Shown here: piece after piece, positions 17,773 to 26,848 of the stretch
How the letters are laid out: the number at the start of each line of letters is the position of its first letter
Numbering within the stretch: the stretch's first letter is position 1
Source of the DNA: Solirubrobacter taibaiensis
Lineage (GTDB): Bacteria; Actinomycetota; Thermoleophilia; Solirubrobacterales; Solirubrobacteraceae
Direction of reading: 5' to 3'
NCBI GenBank assembly: GCA_027587225.1
Contig: JAPDDQ010000001.1
Location: 434,001 to 498,000 of the forward strand
Length of the DNA: 64,000 bases
Notes under the pieces: model-generated
The model's database searches: none
What the model was told of the DNA's origin: nothing
The model's input: the letters and a program-made list of their open reading frames with translations, nothing else
Position numbers and translations under genes: made by a program

Positions 17773-19712
17773 CGGACGGGCACGACGACGTTGTTCCGCG
17801 GCGAGAAGCCGAAGGAGGTGCGCACCGTCACGAACCGCACCTCGCTGCCCGCGCGCAGCGACACGCTGTACGCGCGACGGCTGCGCTTGGTCCGCACGGC
17901 CCGCAGCACGCTCGGCTCCGAGGCGATCGAGCGCGTCCGGCTGCCCGAGACGAAGTACGAGTCGGTCTCGCTCTGGCGCCCCGCGACGCGCCACGACACG
18001 CGGATCGAGCCGCCGTCACGGACGGCGCGGACGTCCGTCGCGCGCGGGAACGGCACGCTGGCCGCGCGGGCGATCCGCACCGTGACCGTCCGCGTCCGCG
18101 CGTGCTTCGCGCCGGGCGCGCGATACGTGATCGTCAGCCGCACCGGCCCGAGGCGAGCGGGGGCGAGGTACGCCGCTCCGCGCACGCTCAGCACGCCGGT
18201 TCCGGCGCGCTTGAGCCTCACCGTGTCGCTGATGTCGGACGTGAAGCTGTCGGCCGCCACCCCCACTTCGCACGGGCCGTCGCAGCGCACCGGCAGGCGC
18301 AGTGTCTCCTCCTCGGAGAGCGTGCGCGACCGGGGCGCGCCGATCGTCACGCGCGGCGGTGCGGGGTCCGGGCGCTCGACCACGCCCTCGGCGGCGAGCT
18401 GCAGCGTGTAGCTCGAGCCCGATCCGGGCTCGGTCCAGGCCAGCGCCGGCGTGCCGTCCGCGAGCGTGAGCGCCCGCAGCGTCTGTGGGGACTCGACCCC
18501 GCGGCCGCCGCGGGTGCGCGTCACGGCGCCGCCGGTCAGCGGCGTGGTGAGCAGCGCCGGGACCGTCGTCGACCCGCTCTGGAACCACGCGAGCGCCGCG
18601 CGGCCGTCACCCGTGAGCACGAGGTCGGTGTACGCCGCCTCGTAGGACAACCCGCCGGCGCCATCGATGACGTAGGCGAAGAACGCCCGCGACGCGTAGA
18701 ACGGATCGAAGCCCTCGGGCAGCAGCGGGGAGCTGACCCTGGACGGCGCGCCGAACGGCCCAGGGGCCACCCGCGCGGCGAACTGGACGTCACCGCGCGC
18801 ATAGCGCGCCCAGGCCACCACGGCCTCGCCGCCCGCGCCCAGCGTGACGAGGGTGGCGGTGACGGAGGTCTCGCGCGCGTCGCCGACGCTCACCGAAGGC
18901 GTGAACGCGGCGCCAGGAGCACGCTCGGCGACCCGCTGCGACGTGCCGTCGCTGAACGCGACGAGTACCCGCCCATCGGGAGCGGCGGCCATCGCGGGCG
19001 TGGACAGCCACTGCCCGAGTCCGAGGGCCGTCGGCGCGCCGAACGGCGCGCCCTGAGCGCCTACGTACACGCTGAGTCGCACACGCAGATCCAGATCCGT
19101 GCCCTCGGCGGTGGAGGTCAGGACGAAGGCCTCGCCCGTGGCCGCGATCGCGGGCAGGATGACCTCGTGCAGCGAAGAGCTCGCACCGAGCGTCTCGGCG
19201 GCGCCGAACGCCGCGCCCGGGGCCGCGCGCGCGGCACGGAACCGGTACGAGGTCCGGCCCTCATCCAGGCCCGTGGACTCCTCGCGCCAGGTGACGATGA
19301 CGTCGCCGCGGTCGGACACGGCGGCAGCCACGGAATCCGTGCGCCACTGGCTCTCGACCGGGATCGTGACGGGTGCGCCCCAATCCCCTCCGGGCGCGCG
19401 TACGCTCACGACCACGCTGTCGCCCCGCTCCCCCGCGATCACGCCCGCGCCGCTCGCCCGCGTGACGGCCGCCGAGCACTCGAACCCCTTGCCCATCGTG
19501 ACCGTCCGACCCAGCTGGATACCGGTGCGGGCGGCCTGGGCGAAGCGCACGCCGTCCGTGGCGGGCAGCGCGAGCTCACCGGGCGCGCCGGTCGTGCGCA
19601 CGCAGTCGTCGTCGCCGCGCAGCGTGAGCGGCTCGACCTGGCCGAACTGGGCTCCGGCCGTCGCGGGCGTCGCGGCGAGCAACGCCAGGGCAACCAGGGC
19701 TGCGCGCATCAT
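17769..19712 (-). CDS. Secreted propeller-like protein, paralogue B of a tandem pair
   Basis: The protein has 647 residues with a signal peptide (MMRAALVALALLAATPATAGAQ). Many repeats of about 60 residues contain 'G.VVVSVRAPGG.W' and 'SDRGDVIVTWREES' motifs, as in BNR-like beta-propellers. They are followed by a C-terminal beta-sandwich stretch ending 'VRFVTVRTSFGFSPRNNVVVPVR'. The ATG overlaps the stop of the paralogous upstream gene (ATGA). It is likely cell-surface or secreted; no enzymatic motif is visible. Confidence 0.8.
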   Translation of the reverse strand: MMRAALVALALLAATPATAGAQFGQVEPLTLRGDDDCVRTTGAPGELALPATDGVRFAQAARTGIQLGRTVTMGKGFECSAAVTRASGAGVIAGERGDSVVVSVRAPGGDWGAPVTIPVESQWRTDSVAAAVSDRGDVIVTWREESTGLDEGRTSYRFRAARAAPGAAFGAAETLGASSSLHEVILPAIAATGEAFVLTSTAEGTDLDLRVRLSVYVGAQGAPFGAPTALGLGQWLSTPAMAAAPDGRVLVAFSDGTSQRVAERAPGAAFTPSVSVGDARETSVTATLVTLGAGGEAVVAWARYARGDVQFAARVAPGPFGAPSRVSSPLLPEGFDPFYASRAFFAYVIDGAGGLSYEAAYTDLVLTGDGRAALAWFQSGSTTVPALLTTPLTGGAVTRTRGGRGVESPQTLRALTLADGTPALAWTEPGSGSSYTLQLAAEGVVERPDPAPPRVTIGAPRSRTLSEEETLRLPVRCDGPCEVGVAADSFTSDISDTVRLKRAGTGVLSVRGAAYLAPARLGPVRLTITYRAPGAKHARTRTVTVRIARAASVPFPRATDVRAVRDGGSIRVSWRVAGRQSETDSYFVSGSRTRSIASEPSVLRAVRTKRSRRAYSVSLRAGSEVRFVTVRTSFGFSPRNNVVVPVR

Positions 19713-21655
19713 CGGACCTTGACCGTCGTCCGCGCGGGGAGGCTGGCCTCGCCGATCGTGCGCAGGGTGACGTAACGCACCCGATCCGCCGGGCGCAGCG
19801 TCACGCGGTAGGACTTGACCCGGCGCTCGGCCGTCGCGGTCGTGATCACGAGCGGGTTGCCGCGATCGTCGCGCTTCGGGCTGCCGGAGATGAAGATCGG
19901 CGCGTAGCTCGGCGGGTCGGTGAGGCGGAAGCTGACGCGGATCGAACCGCCGCGCCGCACGGCCTTCAGGCCGGTGATGCGCGGCTCCCGCTTCGAGGAG
20001 CGCGTGACGCGCACGGTGAGCGTCTGCGTCTTCAGGTCCACGCTGTCCGGCGCGCCGTACTTCACGCGCACCCGGACGGTGCCACCGCCCTTGGCCGCGA
20101 TCGGCTCGTTGCTGTAGATCCGCAGCTCACCGGAGCCGGCGCTGAAGCGCGTTTCGAGCCCGTCGGAGTACTCGTGGCCGACGATGTGCGCGCGCACGGA
20201 ACACGGGCCGCTGCAGGTGAACGGCAGGCGCAACGCGTCGTCGTAGTCGAGTACTCGGTGCACTGGAGCGCCGAACCGTACGCGGGGAGCGGGCCCCGAC
20301 GCCGGCCGGGTCCCACCCTCGGTCGCGAGGTGCAGCGTGAAGCGGGTCTCGCCGACGTCGGTGATCCAGCTCAGCGCGGGCGTGCCGTCCGCAAGCACGA
20401 ACGGCTGCGTGAGCAGCGGGACGTCGAACTCGCCGCCCGCGCCGGCGCTGATGGCGGCGGCGCCCGTGAGCGGGGCCGCGGCCAGGCGCGCGACGTAGGT
20501 CTCCGCGCCGCGTGCGGTCACCCCGAGCAGCGCGCGGCCGTCCGCGGTGAGCGTCAGGACCTCGCCGAAGAAGAGCGAGTTGTCGAACGTGATGCCGCCG
20601 GACAGCTCGGCGAACGTCGGCGAGAACCAGAACGGGTCGAAGTCCTTGGGCAGCGGGTCACCCTTCGCCACCGTGACCGGCGGCCGGAACCCACCGAGGC
20701 CCGGGCGCGTGGCCATCCGCACCTGCATGAGGTAGTTGCCGCTCCACGCGATCGCGGCCGCGCCGCTGTCGTGCAGGCGTGCGATCGCGGCCCCGCCGCC
20801 CGGATCGGTGACCCGCGCGAGCTTGACGGGTGCGCCGAAGGTGCCGCCGGGCGGGCGCTCGATGAACGTCACGTAGCTGTCGTCCACGTACGCGAACAGC
20901 GCGCGGCCGTCGCTCGCGACCGACAGGCTCGGCGTCGCCGAGCGCGCGAGCTCGACCTGCTTGATCGCGCCGACGGTGCCGTCCGGCGCGACGATCGCGA
21001 CGTTCGTCATCACCCGCGGGACGCCCTTGGCCGACGCGTCCAGCGCCGTCCAGCTCACGACGGCCTCGCCCGTGGCGGAGACCTCGGCGTCGATCCCCTG
21101 CGCGTAGCCCATGCCGGTCGTGGTGTGCACGACCTTGGCGGGCCCGAATGCCTGGCCGGGCGCGCGCGTGGCGACGCGCACACGGATCTGGTTCTCCGGT
21201 CGGCTGCGCTCCTCGAGCCACGCGACGACCACGTCACCGCGGTCGGAGACGGCCCCGACGACGGTCTGCGGCGTCCAGCCCTCACGCGTGGCGATCGAGA
21301 GCGGCTCGCTCCACGCTCCGCCGGGGTCGCGCACGACCGCGACGACGCTGTCGCCGTAGTACTGGGTGCCCGCGATCACGCCCGCGCCGGACGCCCGCGC
21401 GACGATCGAGCCGCACGTGAAGCCTTCGCCGGCTTTGACCTCACCGGCCGGCACGAACCCGGCGCGCGTGGCCTGCAGCAGGCGCGCGCCGCTGGTGGTG
21501 CCGATCGCGACCTCGCCCGGAGCACCGGTGGGCGCGAGGCAGCTCGGCTCGCCCTTGAAGTCGTAGGTCGGGGTCTCGGAGAAGTCCGCCTGAGCGCTCG
21601 CGGGAGCGAGCAGCAGCGCGGAGAGGAGCAGCGTCAAGCAACGTCGGGCCGTCAT
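19709..21655 (-). CDS. Secreted propeller-like protein, paralogue A of a tandem pair
   Basis: The protein has 648 residues. The ATG at 21655 starts a clean signal peptide (TARRCLTLLLSALLLAPASAQA); an in-frame GTG four codons earlier is possible. Architecture and motifs match the downstream paralogue: 'CLAPTGAPGEVAIGT', 'GEGFTCGSIVARASGAGVIAG', 'AVSDRGDVVVAWLEE', 'GDPLPKDFDPFW', and a C-terminal 'VRYVTLRTIG'. The two genes clearly arose by tandem duplication and then diverged. Each mature N-terminal region keeps paired Cys. Function unknown. Confidence 0.8.
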   Translation of the reverse strand: MTARRCLTLLLSALLLAPASAQADFSETPTYDFKGEPSCLAPTGAPGEVAIGTTSGARLLQATRAGFVPAGEVKAGEGFTCGSIVARASGAGVIAGTQYYGDSVVAVVRDPGGAWSEPLSIATREGWTPQTVVGAVSDRGDVVVAWLEERSRPENQIRVRVATRAPGQAFGPAKVVHTTTGMGYAQGIDAEVSATGEAVVSWTALDASAKGVPRVMTNVAIVAPDGTVGAIKQVELARSATPSLSVASDGRALFAYVDDSYVTFIERPPGGTFGAPVKLARVTDPGGGAAIARLHDSGAAAIAWSGNYLMQVRMATRPGLGGFRPPVTVAKGDPLPKDFDPFWFSPTFAELSGGITFDNSLFFGEVLTLTADGRALLGVTARGAETYVARLAAAPLTGAAAISAGAGGEFDVPLLTQPFVLADGTPALSWITDVGETRFTLHLATEGGTRPASGPAPRVRFGAPVHRVLDYDDALRLPFTCSGPCSVRAHIVGHEYSDGLETRFSAGSGELRIYSNEPIAAKGGGTVRVRVKYGAPDSVDLKTQTLTVRVTRSSKREPRITGLKAVRRGGSIRVSFRLTDPPSYAPIFISGSPKRDDRGNPLVITTATAERRVKSYRVTLRPADRVRYVTLRTIGEASLPARTTVKVR

Positions 21656-21706
21656 GAGGCGGGCCACAGTAGATGAGCGAACCCTTAGCGGCGACTGAAC
21701 ATTCGC

Positions 21707-22072
21707 CTAGTCCGCGGCGCGCCGGATCGTCTCCGCCTGCACCGGGTCCATCCAGAGTTCCCAGCGGCGTGAGGCGGCCTGGCGCTCGTCGTGGAAGTGG
21801 TAGGGGCGGCGGCCGCCGAAGTGGCGTGTGCGGACGGTGAAGACGCCGCCGAGCACGGATGAGATCCGGCGCCGCGGCCAGCCCATCGCGTCTTCGATGA
21901 CCGGAAAGGCGCGCGGCTGGTCGGGCGTGCGCGCGAGTTCGTCCAGCAGCGCCCGCATCAGGTCGCTGCAGCGGTCGTAGAAGGCCTCGATCTCGCCCGG
22001 CTCGTCCATCGCGTTCTCGCGGACGTGCTCGAGATGGAGCCCACGCTCAGGCTCAGGTAGAGCGTTACTCAT
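21707..22072 (-). CDS. Hypothetical winged-helix-like protein, DUF6416-like
   Basis: The protein has 121 residues; the ATG overlaps the end of the upstream gene. The middle (FYDRCSDLMRALLDELARTPDQPRAFPVIEDAMGWPRRRISSVLGGVFTVR) looks like a winged helix that reads 'lower age level, then model of choice', as in DUF6416-type proteins, followed by the basic 'FGGRRPYHFHDERQAASRRWELWMD'. The family assignment is tentative. It may bind nucleic acid. It forms an overlapping pair with the next gene upstream on the same strand. Confidence 0.6.
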   Translation of the reverse strand: MSNALPEPERGLHLEHVRENAMDEPGEIEAFYDRCSDLMRALLDELARTPDQPRAFPVIEDAMGWPRRRISSVLGGVFTVRTRHFGGRRPYHFHDERQAASRRWELWMDPVQAETIRRAAD

Positions 22073-22478
22073 CGTCGATCGGGCGGCCGAGGAACGCCTC
22101 GATCGCGAGGAACGTGGCCTTGTGCGCGAGCGGGCCGAGCCGCAACGCCGCCCCGTCCTCGTGGTCCCGGACGCTGACGGCCAGGTGCACGCGTTCCAGC
22201 CGCGCCGCCTGTTGGCGCGCCCGCTCCTTGCCCGTGGTGCCGTGGTAGTGCGCGTCGATTCCGAAGCGCCCGCCCTCCACCGGCCAGATCGAGAGCTGGT
22301 CGGGCGCCCATGTCGGCCCGGTCTCGGCGGGCAGCGCCATGTAGGGCACGAGGTCCTTGCGCGCGTCGCGTTCCCCGATGTTGCGCCGCGACGACCACGC
22401 GCGGTCATCCGCCTCCGGCTTGGGCGGGGTGACCGGCACGATCTCCTGGCTGGGTTCCTTGTCCTTACGGCGGCGCAC
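22065..22478 (-). CDS. Hypothetical protein, 137 residues
   Basis: It starts at GTG 22478 and has a basic N-terminus (RRRKDKEPSQE). The body contains 'RLERVHLAVSVRDHEDGAALRLGPLAHKATFLAIEAFLGRPIDDE', a mixed fold with no membrane segment. I recognise no family. The end overlaps the downstream gene by 8 bp, so the two are translated together. It sits 4 bp from the TetR stop and is probably in one transcript with it. Confidence 0.65.
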   Translation of the reverse strand: MRRRKDKEPSQEIVPVTPPKPEADDRAWSSRRNIGERDARKDLVPYMALPAETGPTWAPDQLSIWPVEGGRFGIDAHYHGTTGKERARQQAARLERVHLAVSVRDHEDGAALRLGPLAHKATFLAIEAFLGRPIDDE

Positions 22479-22482
22479 GACT

Positions 22483-23133
22483 TCAATGATGCCCAGCGAG
22501 CAGCTGAGCGCACTGCAGGTCCGTCATCCACTGCTCGTAGCGCTCGGGTGACCAGCCGCGCTCGGTGGCCAGGAGCCGGTACAGGCCGGGGCTGTTGAGC
22601 GACCACAGGATGTCCGCGGCCGCTTCGACGTCGAGCTCGGGCTTGAGCGCGTGCTTGTCGGCGAGTGACTGGATGACGGCGCGCTGGTTGGCACGGAACT
22701 CGGTCTGGATCCGGTGCCACAGCGTGCCGATCGCGGGATCGCCGGCCGCGGCGCTCTGGATCACCTCGAGCAGCGCTCCCGCGCGGACCTTGACCACGCG
22801 CGAGTTGCGCATGTTCAGCGCGAGTTGGCGGCGTGGGTCGGGCTCGTCCAGCACTTCCCGGAACCAGGGCTGCTCGCCGACGGGCACGGCGTCACGGTCG
22901 CCTCGTAGGAGGTGGTGCCAGAGGGCGCGCAGGACGCCGCTCTTGGTCTCGAACACGAGGTAGACGGTCTTGAGTGAGACGCCGGCGGCTGTCGCGATGG
23001 CCGCCATCGAGGTGCTCGCGTAGCCGTCGCGCTCGAACAGGGTCTGGGCGGCTCCAAGGAGCTGGAGGCGCGTCGCTGCCGCCTGTCGTTCGCGCAGCGG
23101 CGGGCCGCCATGCCGGTCGTCCAGCTGGAGCAT
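22483..23133 (-). CDS. TetR-family transcriptional regulator
   Basis: The protein has 216 residues. The ATG at 23133 is chosen because the HTH (LLGAAQTLFERDGYASTSMAAIATAAGVSLKTVYLVFETKSGVLRALW) then begins near residue 20. The C-terminal domain has the usual all-helical pattern. The first 24 bp overlap, on the opposite strand, the 5' end of a truncated monooxygenase-like ORF. It is first in a likely three-gene transcript with the two hypotheticals downstream. Confidence 0.88.
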   Translation of the reverse strand: MLQLDDRHGGPPLRERQAAATRLQLLGAAQTLFERDGYASTSMAAIATAAGVSLKTVYLVFETKSGVLRALWHHLLRGDRDAVPVGEQPWFREVLDEPDPRRQLALNMRNSRVVKVRAGALLEVIQSAAAGDPAIGTLWHRIQTEFRANQRAVIQSLADKHALKPELDVEAAADILWSLNSPGLYRLLATERGWSPERYEQWMTDLQCAQLLAGHH

Positions 23134-23292
23134 TCCGTCAAGGACTTCGAGATGTGGAAAGGGGCGTTCGATCGCGATCCCATCGACCGCCGCGCGCTCG
23201 GAGTCCGCCACCACCGGGTCCTGCGCCCGCTCGACGATCCGCACTACGTCGTGGTCGAGCTCGACTTCGACACGACCGAACAGGCGTACTAG
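23110..23292 (+). pseudogene. Truncated ABM/cyclase-type small protein
   Basis: The 60-residue frame reads VVQLEHSVKDFEMWKGAFDR, then RRALGVRHHRVLRP and [19 protein letters not shown], then stops. It matches the N-terminal two thirds of small antibiotic-biosynthesis-monooxygenase-like proteins of about 90-100 residues, which normally continue after 'FDT..EA' with another helix and strand. The missing C-terminus, and the overlap with genes on the other strand at both ends, point to a remnant or a very short derivative. Confidence 0.5.
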
Positions 23293-24341
23293 AACCCGTA
23301 GGCCTCGGCGAGCTCCGGGTCCTTCTTCGCGAGCATCTGGGCGAGGTCGACCATGACCTTCGACTGCTTCCAGGTCGCGTCGTCCTGCATCTTGCCGTCG
23401 ATCATGTGCACGCCGGAGCCGTCCGGGATCGCCTCGAGCACCTTCTTGGCGAACAGGACCTCGTCGACCTCGGGGGAGAAGACCTTCTTGGCGATCCCGA
23501 TCTGGACCGGGTGCAGTGACCAGGTACCGACGCAGCCCATCAGGTAGGCGGCGCGGAACTGGGCTTCGCAGCCGACCTCGTCCTTGATGTCTCCGAACGG
23601 GCCGTAGTAGGGGAAGATGCCGGCCGCGGCGCAGGCGTCGACCATGCGCCCGATCGTGTAGTGCCAGAGGTCCTGCTGGTAGGAGGGGCGATCGGCGTCG
23701 CCGTCGGGGTCGGCGATCACGCGGTAGCCGGGATGGCCGCCGCCGACGCGCGTGGTCTTCATCCGCCGCGACGCGGCCAGGTCGGCCGGGCCGAGCGAGA
23801 TGCCCTGCATGCGCGGTGAGGCGTTCGCGATCTCCTCGACGTTGGCCACGCCCTGCGCGGTCTCCAGGATCGCGTGGACGAGGATCGGGCGCGTGAGCCC
23901 CGCGCGCGCCTCCAGCTGGGCCAAGAGCCGGTCGACGTAGTGGATGTCCCAGGCGCCCTCGACCTTCGGGACCATCACCACGTCGAGCACGTCGCCGATC
24001 TCTGTGACCAATGTCACAAGGTCGTCGAGCACCCAGGGCGACTCGAGCGCGTTCACCCGCGTCCACAAAGGGGTGCCGCCCAGATCGGCGGTCTTGCCCA
24101 CTTCGACCAGGCCGGCCCGCGCGGCCTCCTTCTTGTCGGCCGCGACCGCGTCCTCCAGGTTGCCCAGCAGGACGTCGGCGGAGCGCGCCATATCCGGCAC
24201 TCTGGCGCGCATCTTCTCGTTCGACGGGTCGAAGAAATGGATCATCCGCGAGGGCGTCACGGGGATCTCGCGGACCGGTTCGGGCGCGCCGATGGCGAGC
24301 GGCGCGAAGTGGGAGCGAGGGTTGCGCATCAGGGGCATCAT
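23289..24341 (-). CDS. CoA-ester lyase, malyl-CoA/beta-methylmalyl-CoA lyase type
   Basis: The protein has 350 residues of the HpcH/HpaI/CitE fold. Motifs: [18 protein letters not shown] (Mg-binding acid), [42 protein letters not shown] and [22 protein letters not shown]. The length and the GPADLAAS motif fit malyl-CoA-lyase-type enzymes, which cleave malyl-CoA or methylmalyl-CoA to glyoxylate plus acyl-CoA. It is divergent from a MaoC hydratase gene only 8 bp away, a pairing expected for mesaconyl-CoA hydration followed by cleavage. Exact substrate unproven. Confidence 0.85.
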   Translation of the reverse strand: MMPLMRNPRSHFAPLAIGAPEPVREIPVTPSRMIHFFDPSNEKMRARVPDMARSADVLLGNLEDAVAADKKEAARAGLVEVGKTADLGGTPLWTRVNALESPWVLDDLVTLVTEIGDVLDVVMVPKVEGAWDIHYVDRLLAQLEARAGLTRPILVHAILETAQGVANVEEIANASPRMQGISLGPADLAASRRMKTTRVGGGHPGYRVIADPDGDADRPSYQQDLWHYTIGRMVDACAAAGIFPYYGPFGDIKDEVGCEAQFRAAYLMGCVGTWSLHPVQIGIAKKVFSPEVDEVLFAKKVLEAIPDGSGVHMIDGKMQDDATWKQSKVMVDLAQMLAKKDPELAEAYGF

Positions 24342-24349
24342 GCCCTCCC

Positions 24350-24850
24350 ATGAGCCCAGTCGATACCGATGGACCGACGCGCGAGGCCTCCGGCGCGCAC
24401 CCGTACGGCCGCTACCTCGAGGAGTTCGAGGTCGGCGCGGTCTACAAGCACTGGCCGGCCAAGACGGTCACCGAGGCGGATGACCACCTGTTCTGCCTGA
24501 TCACGATGAACCACCACCCGTTGCACATCAACGACGTGTACGCAGCGCAGTCCCAGCAGGGCAGGAACGTCGTCGTCGGCCCGTACGTCTACAGCCTCGC
24601 GCTCGGCATGAGCGTCTCCGACATCTCCGGCAAGGCGATCGCGAACCTCGCGACCGAGGCGCTCAGCCATCCGGCCCCGGTGTTCCACGGTGACACGTTG
24701 TTTGCCGAGACGGAGGTCTTGGAGATCAAGGAGTCACGGTCCAAGCCCGACCGCGGCACGGTGCGCGTCCACACCCGTGTCCTGAACCAGGACGGAACGC
24801 TTGTGGCGGAGTTCAAGCGGCTTGTGCTCGTGCCCAAGCGAGAAGTTTGA
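24350..24850 (+). CDS. MaoC-type (R)-specific enoyl-CoA hydratase, possibly mesaconyl-CoA hydratase
   Basis: The protein has 166 residues of hot-dog fold: [37 protein letters not shown] contains the hydratase Asp and the NxHPLH His motif, followed by '[13 protein letters not shown]'. It hydrates a trans-enoyl-CoA. Being head to head with the CoA-ester lyase suggests the two act in sequence (methylmalyl-CoA/mesaconyl-CoA step of the ethylmalonyl-CoA or a related route). This is inference from context; no crotonyl-CoA carboxylase gene lies in the window. Confidence 0.82.
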   Translation: MSPVDTDGPTREASGAHPYGRYLEEFEVGAVYKHWPAKTVTEADDHLFCLITMNHHPLHINDVYAAQSQQGRNVVVGPYVYSLALGMSVSDISGKAIANLATEALSHPAPVFHGDTLFAETEVLEIKESRSKPDRGTVRVHTRVLNQDGTLVAEFKRLVLVPKREV

Positions 24851-24995
24851 ACGTCACTGGCAAAACCAGCTAGAGCGAACCACCCGATCGTCTGGTGTCG
24901 TTCTGGGGTAGCTTCGCGTAAGCTGAAGCAGGCGGAGTGATCGTTTTGGCGCGTCGGCAGTCCTGACGCGGCGATTCGGTCGTCGCGTTCTATGT

Positions 24996-25011
24996 AGGTT
25001 TGTACAGACCT
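24996..25011. promoter_or_regulatory. Palindrome upstream of pckG
   Basis: The 16-bp sequence AGGTTTGTACAGACCT is symmetric (AGGT.TGTACA.ACCT) and lies 30 bp before the pckG start, inside a spacer of 191 bp that holds no gene. Position and symmetry suggest a repressor site at the promoter. The regulator is unknown. Confidence 0.45.
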
Positions 25012-25041
25012 GACAAACCCTGAGAGAGGTCGATTCCTCAA

Positions 25042-26838
25042 GTGGCCATCGAGACTTCCGTTCCCACCAAACACGCAAAACTGCTCGCCTGGGTGGAGCA
25101 GGTGACCGAGCTGACGCAGCCGGCCGCGATCCACTGGTGCGATGGCTCGGCGGAGGAGTACGACAACCTCTGCAGCGAGCTCGTAGAAGCGGGAACGTTC
25201 GAGAAGCTCTCGGAGGCCAAGCGACCGAACTCGTACCTGGCGCGGTCTGATCCGGGCGACGTCGCCCGCGTCGAGGACCGCACGTTCATCTGCTCGCAGT
25301 CGGAGGCGGACGCGGGCCCGACGAACAACTGGCGCGACCCGGGCGAGATGCGCCAGGTGCTCGACGACAAGTTCGCGGGCAGCATGCGCGGCCGCACGAT
25401 GTACGTCGTCCCGTTCAGCATGGGCCCGCTGGGGTCGCCGATCGCCGAGATCGGCATCCAGCTCACAGACTCCGCCTACGCCGCCGTGTCGATGCGGATC
25501 ATGACCCGCATGGGCAAGGGCGCGCTCGAGGCGCTCGGCGACAGCGGGGACTTCGTGCCGTGCGTGCACACCACCGGCTCCCCGCTTGCAGACGGCGCCA
25601 CCTCCGGCACGTGGCCGTGCAACGAGGAGAAGTACATCGTCCACTTCCCCGAGACGCGTGAGATCTGGTCCTACGGCTCGGGCTACGGCGGCAACGCGCT
25701 GCTGGGCAAGAAGTGCTTCGCCCTGCGGATCGCGTCGGTCATGGCGCGCGACGAGGGCTGGCTCGCCGAGCACATGCTCATCCTCAAGCTCACCAGCCCG
25801 GAAGGTGACGTCAAGTACGTCGCGGGTGCGTTCCCGAGCGCGTGCGGCAAGACCAACCTGGCCATGCTCGTGCCGACGATCGAGGACTGGAAGGTCGAGA
25901 CGATCGGCGACGACATCGCGTGGATGAAGTTCGGCGAGGACGGCAAGCTCTACGCCGTCAACCCCGAGTACGGCTTCTTCGGCGTCGCGCCCAACACGGC
26001 GCGCAAGACGAACCCGAACGCGATGGACACCGTCGAGCGCAACACGATCTTCACCAACTGCGCGAAGACCGACGACGGCGACATCTGGTGGGAGGGCATG
26101 TCCGGTGAGACGCCCGATCACCTGATCGACTGGAAGGGCAACGACTGGACGCCGGAGTCATCCGACGGACCGGCGGCGCACCCGAACGCCCGCTTCACGA
26201 CGCCCGCGGCCCAGTGCCCGAGCATCGCCGAGGAGTGGGAGGACCCGAAGGGCGTGCCGATCGACGCGTTCCTGTTCGGTGGCCGGCGGTCGAGCGGCGC
26301 CCCGCTCGTGCGCGAGGCCTTCGGCTGGGAGCACGGCGTCTTCCTCGGCGCGACGATGGCGTCCGAGAAGACCGCGGCGGCGGCCGGCAAGGTCGGCGAG
26401 CTGCGCTTCGACCCGTTCGCGATGCTGCCGTTCTGCGGCTACCACATGGCCGACTACTTCCAGCACTGGCTGGACATGGCGGACAACAAGAAGGCCGAGC
26501 TGCCGAAGATCTTCCACGTCAACTGGTTCCGCAAGGACGAGGAAGGCAAGTTCCTGTGGCCCGGCTTCGGCGAGAACTCGCGCGTGCTGGCCTGGATCTT
26601 CCGCCGCTGCGACGACGAGGCCGAGGCCTTCGAGACGCCGATCGGCTACGTCCCCGAGCCCGAGCACCTGCAGCTCGGCGGCTTGGATCGCCGCCGCGTG
26701 GCCGACGCGCTGAGCGTGGACCTCGACGAGGCCCGCTCCGAGCTCGACCAGACGCAGGAGCATCTCGCCCAGTTCGGCGACAAGCTGCCCAAGGAGATCC
26801 GGACGCAGTTCGAAGCGCTGAAGGAGCGGCTGAGCTAG
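25042..26838 (+). CDS. pckG: Phosphoenolpyruvate carboxykinase (GTP)
   Basis: The protein has 598 residues, the family's usual length. It interconverts oxaloacetate + GTP and PEP + CO2 + GDP, the entry to gluconeogenesis. Visible hallmarks: '[22 protein letters not shown]', the phosphate-binding loop with active-site Cys ([15 protein letters not shown]), '[32 protein letters not shown]' and '[16 protein letters not shown]'. The GTG start at 25042 follows GAGAGAGG. The gene lies directly before the large NAD-glutamate dehydrogenase, so amino-acid carbon can flow to PEP. Confidence 0.97.
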   Translation: MAIETSVPTKHAKLLAWVEQVTELTQPAAIHWCDGSAEEYDNLCSELVEAGTFEKLSEAKRPNSYLARSDPGDVARVEDRTFICSQSEADAGPTNNWRDPGEMRQVLDDKFAGSMRGRTMYVVPFSMGPLGSPIAEIGIQLTDSAYAAVSMRIMTRMGKGALEALGDSGDFVPCVHTTGSPLADGATSGTWPCNEEKYIVHFPETREIWSYGSGYGGNALLGKKCFALRIASVMARDEGWLAEHMLILKLTSPEGDVKYVAGAFPSACGKTNLAMLVPTIEDWKVETIGDDIAWMKFGEDGKLYAVNPEYGFFGVAPNTARKTNPNAMDTVERNTIFTNCAKTDDGDIWWEGMSGETPDHLIDWKGNDWTPESSDGPAAHPNARFTTPAAQCPSIAEEWEDPKGVPIDAFLFGGRRSSGAPLVREAFGWEHGVFLGATMASEKTAAAAGKVGELRFDPFAMLPFCGYHMADYFQHWLDMADNKKAELPKIFHVNWFRKDEEGKFLWPGFGENSRVLAWIFRRCDDEAEAFETPIGYVPEPEHLQLGGLDRRRVADALSVDLDEARSELDQTQEHLAQFGDKLPKEIRTQFEALKERLS

Positions 26839-26848
26839 CGTCTGCTGC

